A stretch of 64,000 nucleotides of DNA, from assembly GCF_052324685.1 (NCBI RefSeq), contig NC_135214.1:28662489-28726488 (forward strand), written 5' to 3'. Each line of letters begins with the position of its first letter. The first letter of the stretch is position 1. Positions 36,191 to 49,447 of the stretch are shown here, one piece after another. The notes beneath the pieces are model-generated. The model was not told where the DNA came from. It saw only the letters and a list, made by a program, of their open reading frames with translations, and made no database searches. Position numbers and translations under genes: made by a program. The stretch is from Brachyhypopomus gauderio (lineage: Eukaryota; Chordata; Actinopteri; Gymnotiformes; Hypopomidae).

Positions 36191-38933
36191 TTGAGCTTGA
36201 AAGCAGCGGTTGAAGGTGGTACGTGTGTGTACATGCGTGACACAGCTTAGAAAGAATGTAAATAGGATTTCCTCTCCCTCAAATCTCTCCCACTCCAACA
36301 TAATGAGCCATTGCAGTGAATCATCTCAGATGAAACCTCTTTCCGTCTCTGTTGAACTCAGAAATGGTCTGAGGTGTGTCTGTGACCAGGTGTTTAGGGA
36401 TGGGTGCACATTTAGAGACTACACATTTTTTAGCATGATACAGCACACAAAATAGTTTTGAAATATTTCATTAACATTTTGACAGAATATCAATATACTG
36501 AAAATTTTATTTTGAGAATACATGTGACATGACATGAATATTCAAATGATTAATTAAAATGAGATATTAAAATGTCATGAGGTGTGTGTCTGTGAATGTG
36601 CGTGCGCGCATGTTGACCACGTCTCTTTTCTGGTATCGGAATGGCTTGTCCGTCGTTACCCCGACTGCATGACGTACGCAAAAACCTCAACGCGTTCTAA
36701 GCGGTTAACAACAGGTTCTGGATCCCTATCCCCACCTCATACAAAACAGCCCGTGGACAGATACAGGTTGCATAGTCCCATCATTTGACCTGTCTCACTT
36801 CTTCAGTGCTCCCTGATGTTCGGCATGTTTGCATGTGTGGGGTGCACGCATGCACGTTTTGCTTCATTACACAATAGTGTTTGTGGTGGGGGGGAGTCAT
36901 TAGATACGAGCGATGCAATCTGGTCGTGTTTCTGCAATCACTCTGTGCGTTTCCTCCCAGTGACGTTCTGGGCTCTGAGGGGCCCGTGTCGACCTATAGC
37001 CACAGTAAACCTGAGTGCCAGGAAGCAGGCGTAGAATTTGTCTCCTATGCAAAGGTGCCCAGTAACCTTATGTTCATGTGCTGGGCCTTCTGTGCATTTA
37101 CACCAATATATTTAACACATATAAGTATGATTATGCAAATATCTTAAACTGTGGCAAAGCTATGTGGTACCGTGACACAGAGATGGGGGATTGGAAGATA
37201 AGATACAATCTGGTGCTTTCCTGCAATTACTGCATGCATTTCCTGCCAATAAAGTCCCAAGGCCGTTAGCCCCCAGGAGTCAAACTGCCCAAATTGGCTT
37301 TGAGACTACATTTATTGCATTAGCGCACACAAACTGCACTTGTACCCTAAGGAGAACACACAAACCCAAACACAGACGTTTGAGTGACCGTGGGTGGGTC
37401 GTTGTTATGCAGGAAGCCAGCGAGCTCAACTGCAGATTTGATGCCCTGTACTGTATGTATCGATGGCAACGGAACAACACTTTATTTTTAGTAGTTACAG
37501 TTGTTTACTTGTTTCCCTAATTTCTTTTTCAGACTTCCTTCAAGTGGTTTTCTTCCACCATAAACACCCCCCCACACACACCCCACTACAAAGCAGAGTC
37601 AGCTTATTCCTGTTGTCTACCTTTAGTTGGTAAGCTAAGATAGGAGTAGCCTCATGGAACGCAGTCTCCCGAGCGTTCCCATTGGTCAGATGTGCGACTC
37701 CAGTGGCGATGGTCCAGTGTGTGGCTGTGGTGGCACCTGGCTGAGGTATAGCATCTCCAGCAGGATAGTGGTAGGCCAATCCTGTTGAGTGAGTTCTTCC
37801 CTTCTCCCTCTGACGACATCAACATGACTGCCGAGCTTCTCCAAATTCTTGTCAACCAAAGCTTTGAGTTCAACAAACGACCCATTGTGCTGATATGGCA
37901 ACTCCTATATCTCTTCTTTTTTTTTTTTTTATTGTTTGACCTGCCGTTTTCCCACCGTGCGTGGCAGGTCCCTCTCGACGTCCTCCTTTTTCCTCCTCCT
38001 CCTCTGAAATGCTGCCCCACGCCCTCGGCCCTCCTCTCCCTGCCTCCTTTGCTCCTTCTCTTTATGAAAGGGGAAGCAGCCTGTCCAGAACAATATGGCC
38101 TTTCCTGCGGTGTGTCTGAGTGATTGGTGGAGAGGGGCCTACTCAGCGCTGGGCTGACCAGCTTATCGGTGGCCACCCGAGCCCAGCACCAGTTCCCCTC
38201 ACTGAGGTCACGTCGGCCGGCAGCTCATAAAGCACTCCGGGAACGTTTCAGTAGCACTTGGCCGACCGCTTACATCCTGCTTTGGGGGTGATGTATGCTG
38301 AGGCGTTATGGGCAATGCGTATACATACACACACACACACACTGTAGCCTGAATAGTGAGAGTGTAGCGGTGGGCTGTATGCTTGAACCCTGCGCTCAGA
38401 CACGGTGACAGCGGTTTTGGAGAGCAGAGGTCGGCGGAGGGCTTGCGTCCGGCCGGTCTCTGGCCGCGTGCAGACAGACCGTGAGAAACGGTTCCACGTC
38501 TCCCCGCTGTAAAGCATGGCCAGTGTTCTCAAATGCCTGAGTTTCTGTTGCTGTCATTGTCTGACGCTCTACGCCCGCCAAGCTGGTAAAGCTTTCCTGT
38601 AATTGTCCTCGAACTAGAATACCCCAGCTGGCCTGTGGTCAGAAATGCCAAAAGGTGTGCATGTTATGCACATGAGCGTGTTGCTGAACGATACAGCATA
38701 TTTGTGTGCTGTGTTTTGTTTGAGGGCAGCTAGAACTGTGTGGTCATTGTCTGAGGAGCCCTTGGCCACGAAGAAGCGTATTCCTGCCTGACCTCCCTCA
38801 CACAGGAAACCTTATAACCGTGTCACACCTTAAGCAACTTGAGGTTTAATGAAGTCACATCCTTAACATTGGTAAGTCATCACCTCACCCTCTGCCACCT
38901 TTAAAACTGACTGACCCTCACACACAGGCTTTA

Positions 38934-38934
<1 letters not shown>

Positions 38935-39003
<69 letters not shown>
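38935..39003. repeat. (GT)n microsatellite
   Basis: About 33 GT units. Confidence 0.95.
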
Positions 39004-39006
<3 letters not shown>

Positions 39007-40081
39007 TGAGATCATACTCTTTATAAATGAGTGTGTCCAAGTTTATTTGCTTTCTCATACTGAGTGATTTACACCTTGGCATGATGCCACTTACTCACTG
39101 GACTTATTCATGGTGAAACAATAAATATCCATTAGTGGCTTCACATGCACTCAGTGGCTGCAGCATGACTCTCATAATAGCAGCTGACTGCCAGGTAATG
39201 GTCATATCTCCAGATGGACTTTATGTACATGAAGGGAGGGGTCTTTATTCTTGGCTAAATATTCAATAAGTAATAACGGACATCACCATGGAATAGGCAA
39301 CTTTTTTTGAGTTTCCCAGAGTTTTGTGCCATCTTTTTCATTAATTCTGTATGCTGACCGTATCGGACCTCAAGATGTGTGGTCTCATGAAACCCGACAG
39401 AGAACACTAGAACTCAAACTAACCTTCTAGTGCATAGTATTTTTAATCCTGCTATTGAAGTCCCTGGGGGTTTTCTCCAGCTCATTCTTGCTTTATTACA
39501 GCATCGTGTGTTAAGATCGATGTGTGAGCATAGATATAGCGACGCGTTCCTAAATTTGCCCATGCGAGCGTCTTCCGCGCCACGCCGATCCTGGAGAGGC
39601 GGATTATCACAAGCTGTCTGGAGTGTAGATCATGCTGGAGTGTTGTTCACATAGTGCTGGAGTATCAGAAGTCTCGGGTGAACTGCGGGTGACCGGCTCT
39701 AGAGGCCCTTCTGATTCTAGAGGCCCTGGGATCAAAGCGAAAGGCTGCACTGGTTTGGGCCCCAGGTTTGGGCTGTGCCGCCCCCGAGACTTGGCCCGCG
39801 GCCACATGGCCTTCACTCTGAGGCCTTTCTCCTGGCTGGCTGCAGCTGGCCTTTCTGAACTGCCCTTTTGCGTTTGTTGTTATTACCCCACCACCACACA
39901 CACATTATTGATGTCATGGGCCGCTTCATAGAACGCTCAAACTTCCAAGTATTGTTCCACGGGCAGGCGAGCTGAACTCTAATAAATACTTACGTTTCAT
40001 CTGCCTGAAAAACGGAATGTGTGTGTTTCTAGGAGCGGGAGATTGTTGGCTGAGTCAGCAGCTGTGCGTGACTACTTGAAC

Positions 40082-40083
<2 letters not shown>

Positions 40084-40167
<84 letters not shown>
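40084..40167. repeat. (GT)n microsatellite
   Basis: About 40 GT units, nearly perfect. Confidence 0.95.
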
Positions 40168-40980
40168 GAGGATGTAAGAGCTCATGCTGAAACTTGCTAA
40201 AGTGTGGATGGCTATTTTGCACCCCATGAAGAAATCCCTGTTTATACGGTAATAATGGGGCTGTGGTAAAAGACCTGTATTTATGTTGTTTTCTTGTGTA
40301 TGAAAGTCAAATATAGACCATCAGTCCACAATCTGAGGCTCCTGTTTAGGTTTTTAAAAATAATTTAACTGGACCAAGAATAGAGCCATGTTTACCATTG
40401 CTGTTGGTCATGACCGATTTGGTAATTACTGTACGACACATACAGGATTGTTGCACAATGAGTTGACAACAGCTGTGTCAATACAGTAGTTTATCGCTGT
40501 ACCATAATTCTGTTTTTCACAATATTCTATCTACACATTTATCAATTCATCTGTGTATTATTTCTTTGTTTATTTGATATCTAACTTATGGATTTATCTT
40601 ATAGCTCCTGTAGAAGTAGGTGTGGAAAAATCATGCTCAGAAATCAATTGGAATGGCACATACTGGTAGATCTTGCTTGAATGATATTTGGCTAGATTCA
40701 TAATGGGTAAGGTTGTGATGTATTGAATCGTGGCCCATGTACAGCGCTGAGTGACATAGTGACCTGGAGAGCAATACCCATTAGTATTATTTAATCCCCA
40801 CAGTATCCAACCTAATTAGATTTTACCCCAACTGTCTGAATTCATTTTAGATTTCTCACTGATTTCCTGCTGAAATTTTACAATCAAAATGTGGATTTGG
40901 CAAGGAACGGCCACATGTTCCTGCTTCCTTGTTCTTGTGTTGGACACCTGAACACAGAATGGTTTATTCATTACGTCATC

Positions 40981-41016
<36 letters not shown>

Positions 41017-42146
41017 TCACTACCCCTTCATTTAATTCTTTGAAACCACCAGACCTACTAGAGTGCAGGTGTGGGGAGCCTTGGGATCTCCACCACCAAG
41101 CCGAGGTTCTGAAATTAGCGATGGAGCTGTAGCCTGTGGCTGAGCAACCGTCATACGTTTTGGGCTGCACGCTGCCCCACGAGCACCACCTTGACGCCAT
41201 CGCGCCCCCCCCCCTCCCCCCCCCCCCCCCCCCTCCCATGCCCCCAGCACTTCCGAGCAGCGTGGCTTTGCTAACGCATGGTCACAACTCATAATGTATC
41301 CTAATGTATCCTTTAACAAACAAATCACGCGGCGGATCGGCGAGCCTCACTTCCCTTTTCAATCCAGAGCGGCGGAGAGCATCCAGTGCCATTGTTAGGG
41401 GCCAGTCTCCAGCAGCCTCTGCCAGCCACGTGCAGCCAAGCCAAACACAATCAGCTTGGTGAGAGAGGAAGAGGGGGCACGTCAGCCCCTGGGCCTCCTC
41501 TCGGGTGTGATGTTGGCGCCCCGTACGCAACCGCCTCAGGACGAGAACAAGTTCCTCTTGCCCTTTGGCTTACCGGAGGAGCAGGTGCACCCACCTGCTC
41601 TAGGAAAGAGGCTCTGCTTTCTGGTGGCGTCTGCTGAAGTCTGCGTCTGGGCTGGCCGGCCCCGGCCGTCTCGGCGCTGGCCGAGGGCTTCTGGCCTGGC
41701 GTGGCGGGCCGTTTCAGCCTGGCACCGGGACACATTGTTTTTTCCCTCTCTGTTGTGTTTTTCTTTTTTCCGCCCATTGTGAGGTCATATGTTTTCTTTT
41801 TTCTTCCCACTGGGAGTGCTTTTCCCAAAGCTGCGCAACCCTTGTACTGTACAAGCCTACCTCAAAGTTAAGGAAGTGTAATCTTTTTCTCTCTTTTTTT
41901 TCTTTTTTCCCCCCCTTGTTCTTTTTTTTCTTGTCTTTATTTCTCTCCCTCTTTTCTTATTTGATGCTCCGAACCATGTGCACGGTCCACGCCCCCCCAG
42001 GTCGGGGGGGGGGGAGCGCGGTGTGTTTACTTGGAGTCTGGACCATGCAGTGGTAACATCCCCACAGGTCCTCGTCCGCACCGTTGTACAACAAAAAAAA
42101 GAACAACTGTAATGGGAGGAACTTTCTGCAGAAGGGAAGGGGGATT

Positions 42147-42176
42147 GGGGGGGGGGGGGGGGGGGGGGGGGGCGGT

Positions 42177-42217
<41 letters not shown>
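42147..42217. repeat. Poly-G tract abutting the gap
   Basis: About 70 bases almost entirely G (interrupted by one gcggt). A second G-run of about 40 bases is at 42848-42888 on the other side of the gap. Runs of this length may form quadruplexes and stall polymerases, which explains why the assembly breaks here. Confidence 0.9.
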
Positions 42218-42717
42218 NNNNNNNNNNNNNNNNNNNNNNNNNNNNNNNNNNNNNNNNNNNNNNNNNNNNNNNNNNNNNNNNNNNNNNNNNNNNNNNNNNN
42301 NNNNNNNNNNNNNNNNNNNNNNNNNNNNNNNNNNNNNNNNNNNNNNNNNNNNNNNNNNNNNNNNNNNNNNNNNNNNNNNNNNNNNNNNNNNNNNNNNNNN
42401 NNNNNNNNNNNNNNNNNNNNNNNNNNNNNNNNNNNNNNNNNNNNNNNNNNNNNNNNNNNNNNNNNNNNNNNNNNNNNNNNNNNNNNNNNNNNNNNNNNNN
42501 NNNNNNNNNNNNNNNNNNNNNNNNNNNNNNNNNNNNNNNNNNNNNNNNNNNNNNNNNNNNNNNNNNNNNNNNNNNNNNNNNNNNNNNNNNNNNNNNNNNN
42601 NNNNNNNNNNNNNNNNNNNNNNNNNNNNNNNNNNNNNNNNNNNNNNNNNNNNNNNNNNNNNNNNNNNNNNNNNNNNNNNNNNNNNNNNNNNNNNNNNNNN
42701 NNNNNNNNNNNNNNNNN
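42218..42717. other. Assembly gap, 500 N
   Basis: Exactly 500 N characters, a placeholder length, so the true size is unknown. Long open frames running across it are meaningless. Confidence 0.99.
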
Positions 42718-43545
42718 ATCCTGGCTTTGTCCGCTGTAGTAAACAGATACTCTGTGAGGTTTTGGAGGTTGAAGTTCCAGTTGTCTTTCATTGCAGCTCC
42801 ACTGACTTATCATGGTTCTGATTTCAATGCGAGCCTCTCCAGCAGGGGGTGGGTGGGGGTGGGGGGGGGGGGGGGGGGGGGGGGGGGGTTGTGTTTCTTT
42901 CTTCGTCTCAGCCAGGGTGCAAACGGTAAACCACACGTCCCCACTGCCCGGGCTCAGCTGATTCAGTGCGTGTGCGCTAGGACACCCCCTACATAACGAT
43001 CCACTCCGTTCCAGTTCACATGTCATTACATATACCTTTGTTCTTGCTTCAAACCATTGCACTCTGATTGTGTTTGTGTTTTGTGCACATCATGTTCATC
43101 TCTTTCTGTACTCTTGTGTTCTCTGGTCCCTCACCTCCCCGTGGGCACAGTAAGCAGAGGGCCCTACGACGGAGGCAGACCACAGGTAGGGGGCCTCTCC
43201 GTATCAGGCAGCCCCGTCTGGCTACAATCAAAGGCCCAGCCGCTTTTCTCTGCCAAACCTCACCCCTGCTAATTAAGGGAAACGGCGGAGCTTTTAAAAT
43301 TGCATCAACAAATAATTATGCACAAATGTGTTAATCGCGGCGGTGTGCTTTTTGAAATTGCAATGATTGTCGAGTGGTAATTGTATCAGTGCAATCTTAA
43401 TCACCTTGATTGGGGGGACATGTAGATTACTGTCTGTTTTGCCCACTGATGCATAATCCATGGCCACTTTTCGTAGGAAATTATGGGTTGTCGTTTAAAA
43501 AATAATGAATAAATAAAGACATATATTAATATTATATGTAATGTT

Positions 43546-43565
43546 TATATATATATATATATATT

Positions 43566-43602
<37 letters not shown>

Positions 43603-43603
43603 G
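43546..43603. repeat. (AT)n microsatellite
   Basis: Two adjoining AT runs with small interruptions. Confidence 0.9.
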
Positions 43604-43904
43604 TATAATATGTTTTATTTTGGCATGGCCGTAATGCTTTTTGCCTCAAGGGTACAAGTGCTCATGGAAAGCTTGTCACACAAACACAAATCATAAGCTA
43701 CAGTGTAAACACGACACTGAGCAGTCCCGGCGAAAGAGACAGCATGGAGGAAATGAAGGATGTGGCTTTGGAGTGGAAGAAGCGATTGGGCACTTATTTA
43801 AGTTCCAGATTTGTGAGGAATGTGGATGAAATCGAAGAAGACTCAAATACATATTTATAGAGCAAACCTCCAACGCTCGACAAAAAGGGGATGTGCAGCA
43901 AATC

Positions 43905-44030
43905 ACTCTGACAACCCCCTCCCCCTCCTCCCCCCCTCCCCTCTCCTCCCCCTCCCCCTCTCCTCCCCCCCTCCTCCTCTCCTCCCCTCCTCCTCCTCTC
44001 CCCTCCTCCTCCCCCTCCCTCCATCACCAT
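43905..44030. repeat. C/T-only polypyrimidine tract
   Basis: About 110 bases of almost pure pyrimidines on the plus strand made of cccctcctcc words. Such tracts can form triplex or i-motif structures. Overlapping Pro/Ser- and Gly-rich open frames are artefacts. Confidence 0.85.
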
Positions 44031-47000
44031 CAGCTCTGTGTGCCTAAAGGCAGTGGGTGCACAATGGGTGTGAGTATTGTGCACCCATTACTCTGTTGTA
44101 TTTTTGGTGCAAGCGTGCAAGCAATCGCTGCAACACGTCGCAAGGACGCGAGGCCGTGTGCGCGTAACAGGCACTTGAAGCTTCCGTCACGTGCGAGCAG
44201 GTGCAGTCGTGTGTGCCGTGCGAGAAAGGGGGGCCAGGCGAGGCTGCCACGGCGATTAATTAAAGTCTGCGCAGCCAATCACAGTGCTTGTCTCGCACCA
44301 TTTAAACAGCTGTGCTAAGCACAACGGAGCAAAAATAGCATGGTGAAAATAGCACATCTGTCTCACTTTAATCTGGGCAGCTCTAAAAAGGCTGCGGAGG
44401 TTTGAGTACAGTTAGGTTCACGCCTCCATTACTCCTCCTTATATACATCCCATGTGGGTGGGGCTAGTTGAGAGTCAGCGCATGTAGCCTACAATTAAAT
44501 CGACTGTTGAGCTGTGTCATAAAGAATGCCAGACCTGTAACTGCTATTAATCATCCATCTACCGCCATACAGTACCATGATTATCAAGGACATTATGCCA
44601 CGACACGCTGTAATTGCCGCACAATTTAGTTTTGAGTCTCGGGGCTAGTTCGGACTATATAAAGACCAGCACCCTGCCTCCCTGCGTCTCGATCATGTGG
44701 AACAGCCGTTGTTACCAGCCTTCCCGCCCTCTCTCGGGTCAAACGGGTCTCGAAACTGCCAAAACGCACATTCCAAAGTCGTGAAGTTCTAGTGGCCTGA
44801 CCCCTCACAAAGACACAGACCCTCCGTCGCAGGGACGTGTAACCTAAGATGGTGTGGGGCTTGCTGTTTCCAACTGTGTATTTATTTATTATTTTTTTGG
44901 GATGTGAGTGTGAGTGTTTGTGATGTGTCTTGGCTGTGTGATAATTATTATTGTCTAATTTAATGGTCTTATATTAGCTGGAATGTCGTATGCCTCTGTG
45001 TTTCTGTTATGTGAGCACAGAAAGGAGCTGAATGACATTGTTTCATTAATTCACACAGAGGTTAAAGAGTCTTGCAGGCACATGGCATTTTCTAGAGGGC
45101 CCGGCCGGATTCGCCACGTACTGATGTACCGTCTGTCCTCGTCTGCACAGACCGAGCACAAAAGCGTGCGAAATCAGCAGTGCATAAAATACTTTATGAT
45201 CTCTGGACTTTTATGATGCTCCCACTCACATAGCTCAAGGGCACATATAATGGAATTACATTAATGACATCAGGAAGTCTGCGTGCTCTTAGATCTGTGC
45301 TGAAAAGATCTCAGCCCTGCTTTCAGACGATAATGGAGAGGAAACAAACCGCTTCAAATGGCTACGTCTCTGCCACGCTCTTGTCAAGATGACGGGCAGA
45401 GCTCGCCATCGCTACCGAAAACGTGACAAACGCTGAGGTGGTGGTGGTGATGTGTGAGCTTGTGGGTTCACCCAGGCTACAGGTCTGCTCTGACCACATA
45501 ATTACTTCTAAAGAACATGTTAAGGTGGGAAAAAAAGACAGAATTAATAAATGCAAATAGCATAACGGGCATCTTGGAAATCAGCCTGAGTTCCATTTAG
45601 GAAATGAAGGCAACATGAACTTTAGAACATTTACCGTTTTAATTATTTCTCAGTCTAGAATCACAAACAGGGTTAAGGGAGTCAATTCAATAACTAGAGG
45701 TTTGAATCATGTGTCGGTATCTGCCCTATTCAACAGATATTTTTTTTAGATTGAACCAGTTTGATTCTGTATAGTGAACAGACACATGCCCGTCAGACTG
45801 CTTGTTATACCATGGATACTTCCTGAAATGAGGTGTTTCGTATTGATGTGAATTACATTAAAGAGCATTTAATTCTGGAGGTATGGATTTTGTGACACTC
45901 TATTGCAAAAATTTCTGATGCAGTAAATTTTGTGTCTAATGTATAGAGGAATGTGGTATTTGCAAGTGTGTAGCTTCCTCCATATGAATGTGTACTCAGA
46001 AAACAGCATGGGTGTAGGATACACCGTCTGTACCACACGCTACTTGAACACTTGGCCTGCCAATGCAAGTAGGTTTATCCTACAGAGATGGTATTTATCA
46101 GAAAATATTTGATCCCACTTTATTATTGTGAAAAAATAAATTAGAATTATACTTTCATGGTTATTCGGATTGAATGCATGAGCAATTCAGCGTGATACTA
46201 TTACAACACCAGTGCAATTGTCTGATTCACAGGGAGTAATGAGCTCAAAACCTCCAGAGTTGTTTTTTCTCACCTCCAAACACTCCTTTGTAAACTGTTT
46301 TACACATAGATTGTTAAGTTGATTACTAGGTAAACAATGATTGTTTTGTCTCTGACATTCAGGTGGGGGGGGGGGGGGGAGAGCATGTTCTGATTGTTAG
46401 GAAAAAAACTTAAAAACTTAGTGAATGAGTAAAGATCGATGTATTATTAATGAGCCTGCAGGTTTTAGCCAGTTCTTGGTGTGTTAGTTAAAAGTTCTAA
46501 CAGTCTAGCCTTAGCCCAGTAATATAAACACAGAATGCGTATTTGTGCGGTAGGATCAGCCATTTATTTATAAAGCAGTTCATTTCATGAGGGAGAGAAA
46601 AGTCCTCGTATAAATATCACAGGGGTGTTTTATTTGATGTGGATTGCTTCTGTGCCACAATTAAGTTCACCACAAAAAATATGCTGGCTGATAAAAACTG
46701 ACCTTTTTACCAAGGGCATGAACATCCCTGCAAATGTGTTCAACTGAACCCACGATCTCGACTTGGATTAATTTAATGATTGGTTGTAAAGAAAAAGAGT
46801 TTGTACATTGTGAAGATCGTATTGTGTGTAGTAGAATAAGACTGCTATTCTGGAGCAAAGGGCCATTTGGTAACTGTTAATTATGGCAGATTTGCAGTCT
46901 TAGATTGACTTTGTTGGAAGTCATGGTTTCTAAGCTCTAGATAATTCTGAACGTAAAAACACACAATCTTAACGTTTAATAACCCTCTCCTCTGGGTTGC

Positions 47001-49021
47001 CTCACATTTGCAGATGAGATCAAAGTCTGAAAGATAGCTGATGCTCTGCTGTTTTTTAAATCCAAGCTAGTCTCAGTACCTCGGCTAAATTGTACAGATG
47101 GTCTTTAACTGTTTTGCAGTGTGTGTGTGTGCACTAGTTATTGTAGTACTGGCATTTTACTTAAACCATTTGCTTGTGCTATTTTTATTAAATACTTTAC
47201 ACCCTGCCAAAGTCTTCCAGATTTTGTTTTTTTTTTGTTTTGTGTTTTTTTTTTTTTTTTTTTTTTTAGCTATTTTTGGGTAGGTTTTCTTTGCTGTTTA
47301 TAAGAACTTAATTCTTTCACAGGGATGATAAACATGGTTTCTCAGTAAGAAGGCTGCAGAACATGTTAAGTAGAGTTTCTGTAGTAGACGTCGTTTACAC
47401 GCTCGCCACGATCACGGCTTGACCTGAGATCCACTTGACCATTGTGCAGTGTCAAGAGAGCGTCTGTTCACTCCAGTTAATACACAAGCACGTCTGACGT
47501 GCAGCCCAAGCCGTGTATGCTATGACTCTAAAAGCGCTGAGATGAAAACCCCTTTAGCTTCTTCCTGTGTTCGGTCTGGCCCAAACTAAATCCCAAGTTA
47601 GCACCAAGTCCCTCTACCGCACCCCTCTCTCCCTCCTGAAGCACCGTCACCCGGTGATGCCAGTAAAGGCTGGAGGTGTAGGCCAATGGCTGAGCTGTGT
47701 ACCCGTCTCCACACGGGTCACATTGAAACCTCACCCTGCCATCTGTGACCACGTCATGCTGGGATCTCCGAAGCGCTCCTCCCGTGTCTCCACTCCAGTT
47801 TGGCGGTCACGCTAGGCTGTCGGCCCCGATTCCTCCTGCCGTTAACCGTTGCACAGTGATGCGTGGCCTGCTAACGATGCTTCAATCGTCGCGGTAGCGC
47901 TCGTGTTTATTTAGGACGTTAATAACCTTCCCTCTGTTAATTGGGAGGATTTGGAGGACCGTGCCGTTCCAAATGTTGTAATGCTGTCCAGCCTGTAGGC
48001 CATTTATAGAACATGCTTGCTGCTCACTCCATACTGTACTTTCTGTTTGCCAGTTTGTCATGAGTCCAATCATCCAGGAGACGGTTGCCATGAAGAAACT
48101 CGGCTCCCTTGTGCTGCATCGGTTAATGCTCTCTGTTCTACACAGTGTGTGTGTGTGTGATGGAGTTGTTGTGTCTGGAGATGAGGCTGGAGAGAGGGGC
48201 AGACCAGGGCCACAGACCAAGGCCCCTGTGGGGGGTAGTCAAGAGTTTGTCTTCCTTAAGAGCTGATCATTATTTTCTCTGACAAACATAACTGCAGAGC
48301 TGATTGTTCTATAAGCGATTGAGTTAAAGGATTTTTCATTATATGTATTGAATGGGCCCTTTGTGCCAAAGATTCTTTTTTATTTAGATTCGTCCCTGAA
48401 GTTTTCCTAATCGATTTTCTGTTGCGTTCAACAAAGGTTGTCTATTTTCACTATTTCACATATCTATTTTTTCACTTATTTTATGTTTTATTTTGCCATT
48501 GACACCTAAATTGAAAGCACTTTAAAGTAAACATTTACTGTGAAAATAAATTGGAATTTATTTTAAATTTCTTATTAACTGTTCAATTATACCAACCTAT
48601 TTTGAGCTCTAAAAAATCAAGAACTCATTAGCTCAGATGAACAATAGGGGAAAGTAGATATGGAGCAACGTTGATTTGCAGTACTTATGTGACGATTTAC
48701 TGACTGCAATACGTTGGTGGGTTTTTTTGAACATTTTAATTGAAAACCACTGCAATCAGCACATTCATCAAACGAGAGATTTTAGGGTTGTTCATCTCTG
48801 AGAACAGGCTGGATTTAGAAATTAATTAGAGTTCCATTATCCTCTGGACTGCAGACTGAGCCTTGAGTGAGACTGAAGACAGTATTTCTGTACCTGCGTT
48901 TGTGTGTGCATGCGTTTGAGGTTGTGTGTATGTGTGAGTGTGTGAGAGAATTTACTGTGTCCAAAGGCACAGTAAATTTTGAATACTAAGGGCAGGGTGT
49001 GGATATATCGGTGTGATGAAC

Positions 49022-49160
49022 GTCACTTAGGAAGGTTAAATGGGAGCTCTAGCTGCTGTGTCAGAGAGCTGGTTTTGGTCTGGTGGTCAGAACGCACATG
49101 TACCTCCTGTCGGACCTGGGTTTGAGTCCCAGGTAGGGTGGCTGCCTTCAGCCTTTCTTA
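49022..49160 (+). repeat. tRNA-derived SINE, copy B
   Basis: gtcacttaggaaggttaaat opens the copy as at 11843; A-box-like tggtctggtggtcaga at 49077-49091 and B-box gggtttgagtccc at 49118-49130, then ggtagggtggctgccttcag. It is less eroded than copy A. Confidence 0.8.
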
Positions 49161-49374
49161 CACAATGGCGTCAGAAATGGGATGGCAGCAAGGGGGCCGG
49201 GAGCAAACCTCAGGTTGATGAAGCCACCCATCCCCTATGAAGGGTGTGATCACGCCCAGCATGAGGATGTCCCTGATGGGAAAGGTTGTGTGTCTGCAGA
49301 GGTCCTCCCTGGAGGTGAAGGCCGTGTGACCGGGACCATCACTCTCCAAAGGGGAGGGTGGTGTTTCCAAGACC

Positions 49375-49447
49375 AGCTGGTTCTTTGGTCTGGTGGTCAG
49401 AGCTCGGGTTTACTTCCAGTCGGAAGTATGGCAGTCTTCAGGCTTTT
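49375..49447 (+). repeat. tRNA-derived SINE, partial copy C
   Basis: agctggttctttggtctggt and ggtcagagctcgggtttact repeat the A-box half of copies A and B. The B box is lost (cggaagtatgg replaces it), then a cagtcttcaggc tail. It lies 0.2 kb from copy B. Confidence 0.65.

Larger units (their letters stand above)
36191..42146. other. Non-coding stretch before the assembly gap
   Basis: No supported exon on either strand. Contents: an imperfect 46-bp duplication (36915-36960 and 37205-37250); (GT)n at 38935-39003, 40084-40167 and 40985-41015; a GC-rich block at 41340-41740; a C-run at 41206-41234; T-rich runs at 37916-37935 and 41745-41940. A minus-strand frame at 37686-37901 (MPYQHNGSFVELKALVDKNL) looks like a mobile-element remnant but is not identified. 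Open frames elsewhere track GC content. Confidence 0.45.

Noticed and set aside
37686-37901. Minus-strand ORF of 71 residues (ELKALVDKNLEKLGSHVDVV)
   Set aside because: No splice or promoter context and no family recognised; more likely a transposon scrap, so not listed as a gene.
41857-43062. ORFs of 245-401 residues spanning the N gap
   Set aside because: Open only because N codons read as X; the rest is poly-Gly/Pro from the homopolymers.
43151-43185. 35-nt exon between gggcacag and gtaggg
   Set aside because: Too short to test, length not a multiple of three, no partner exon found.
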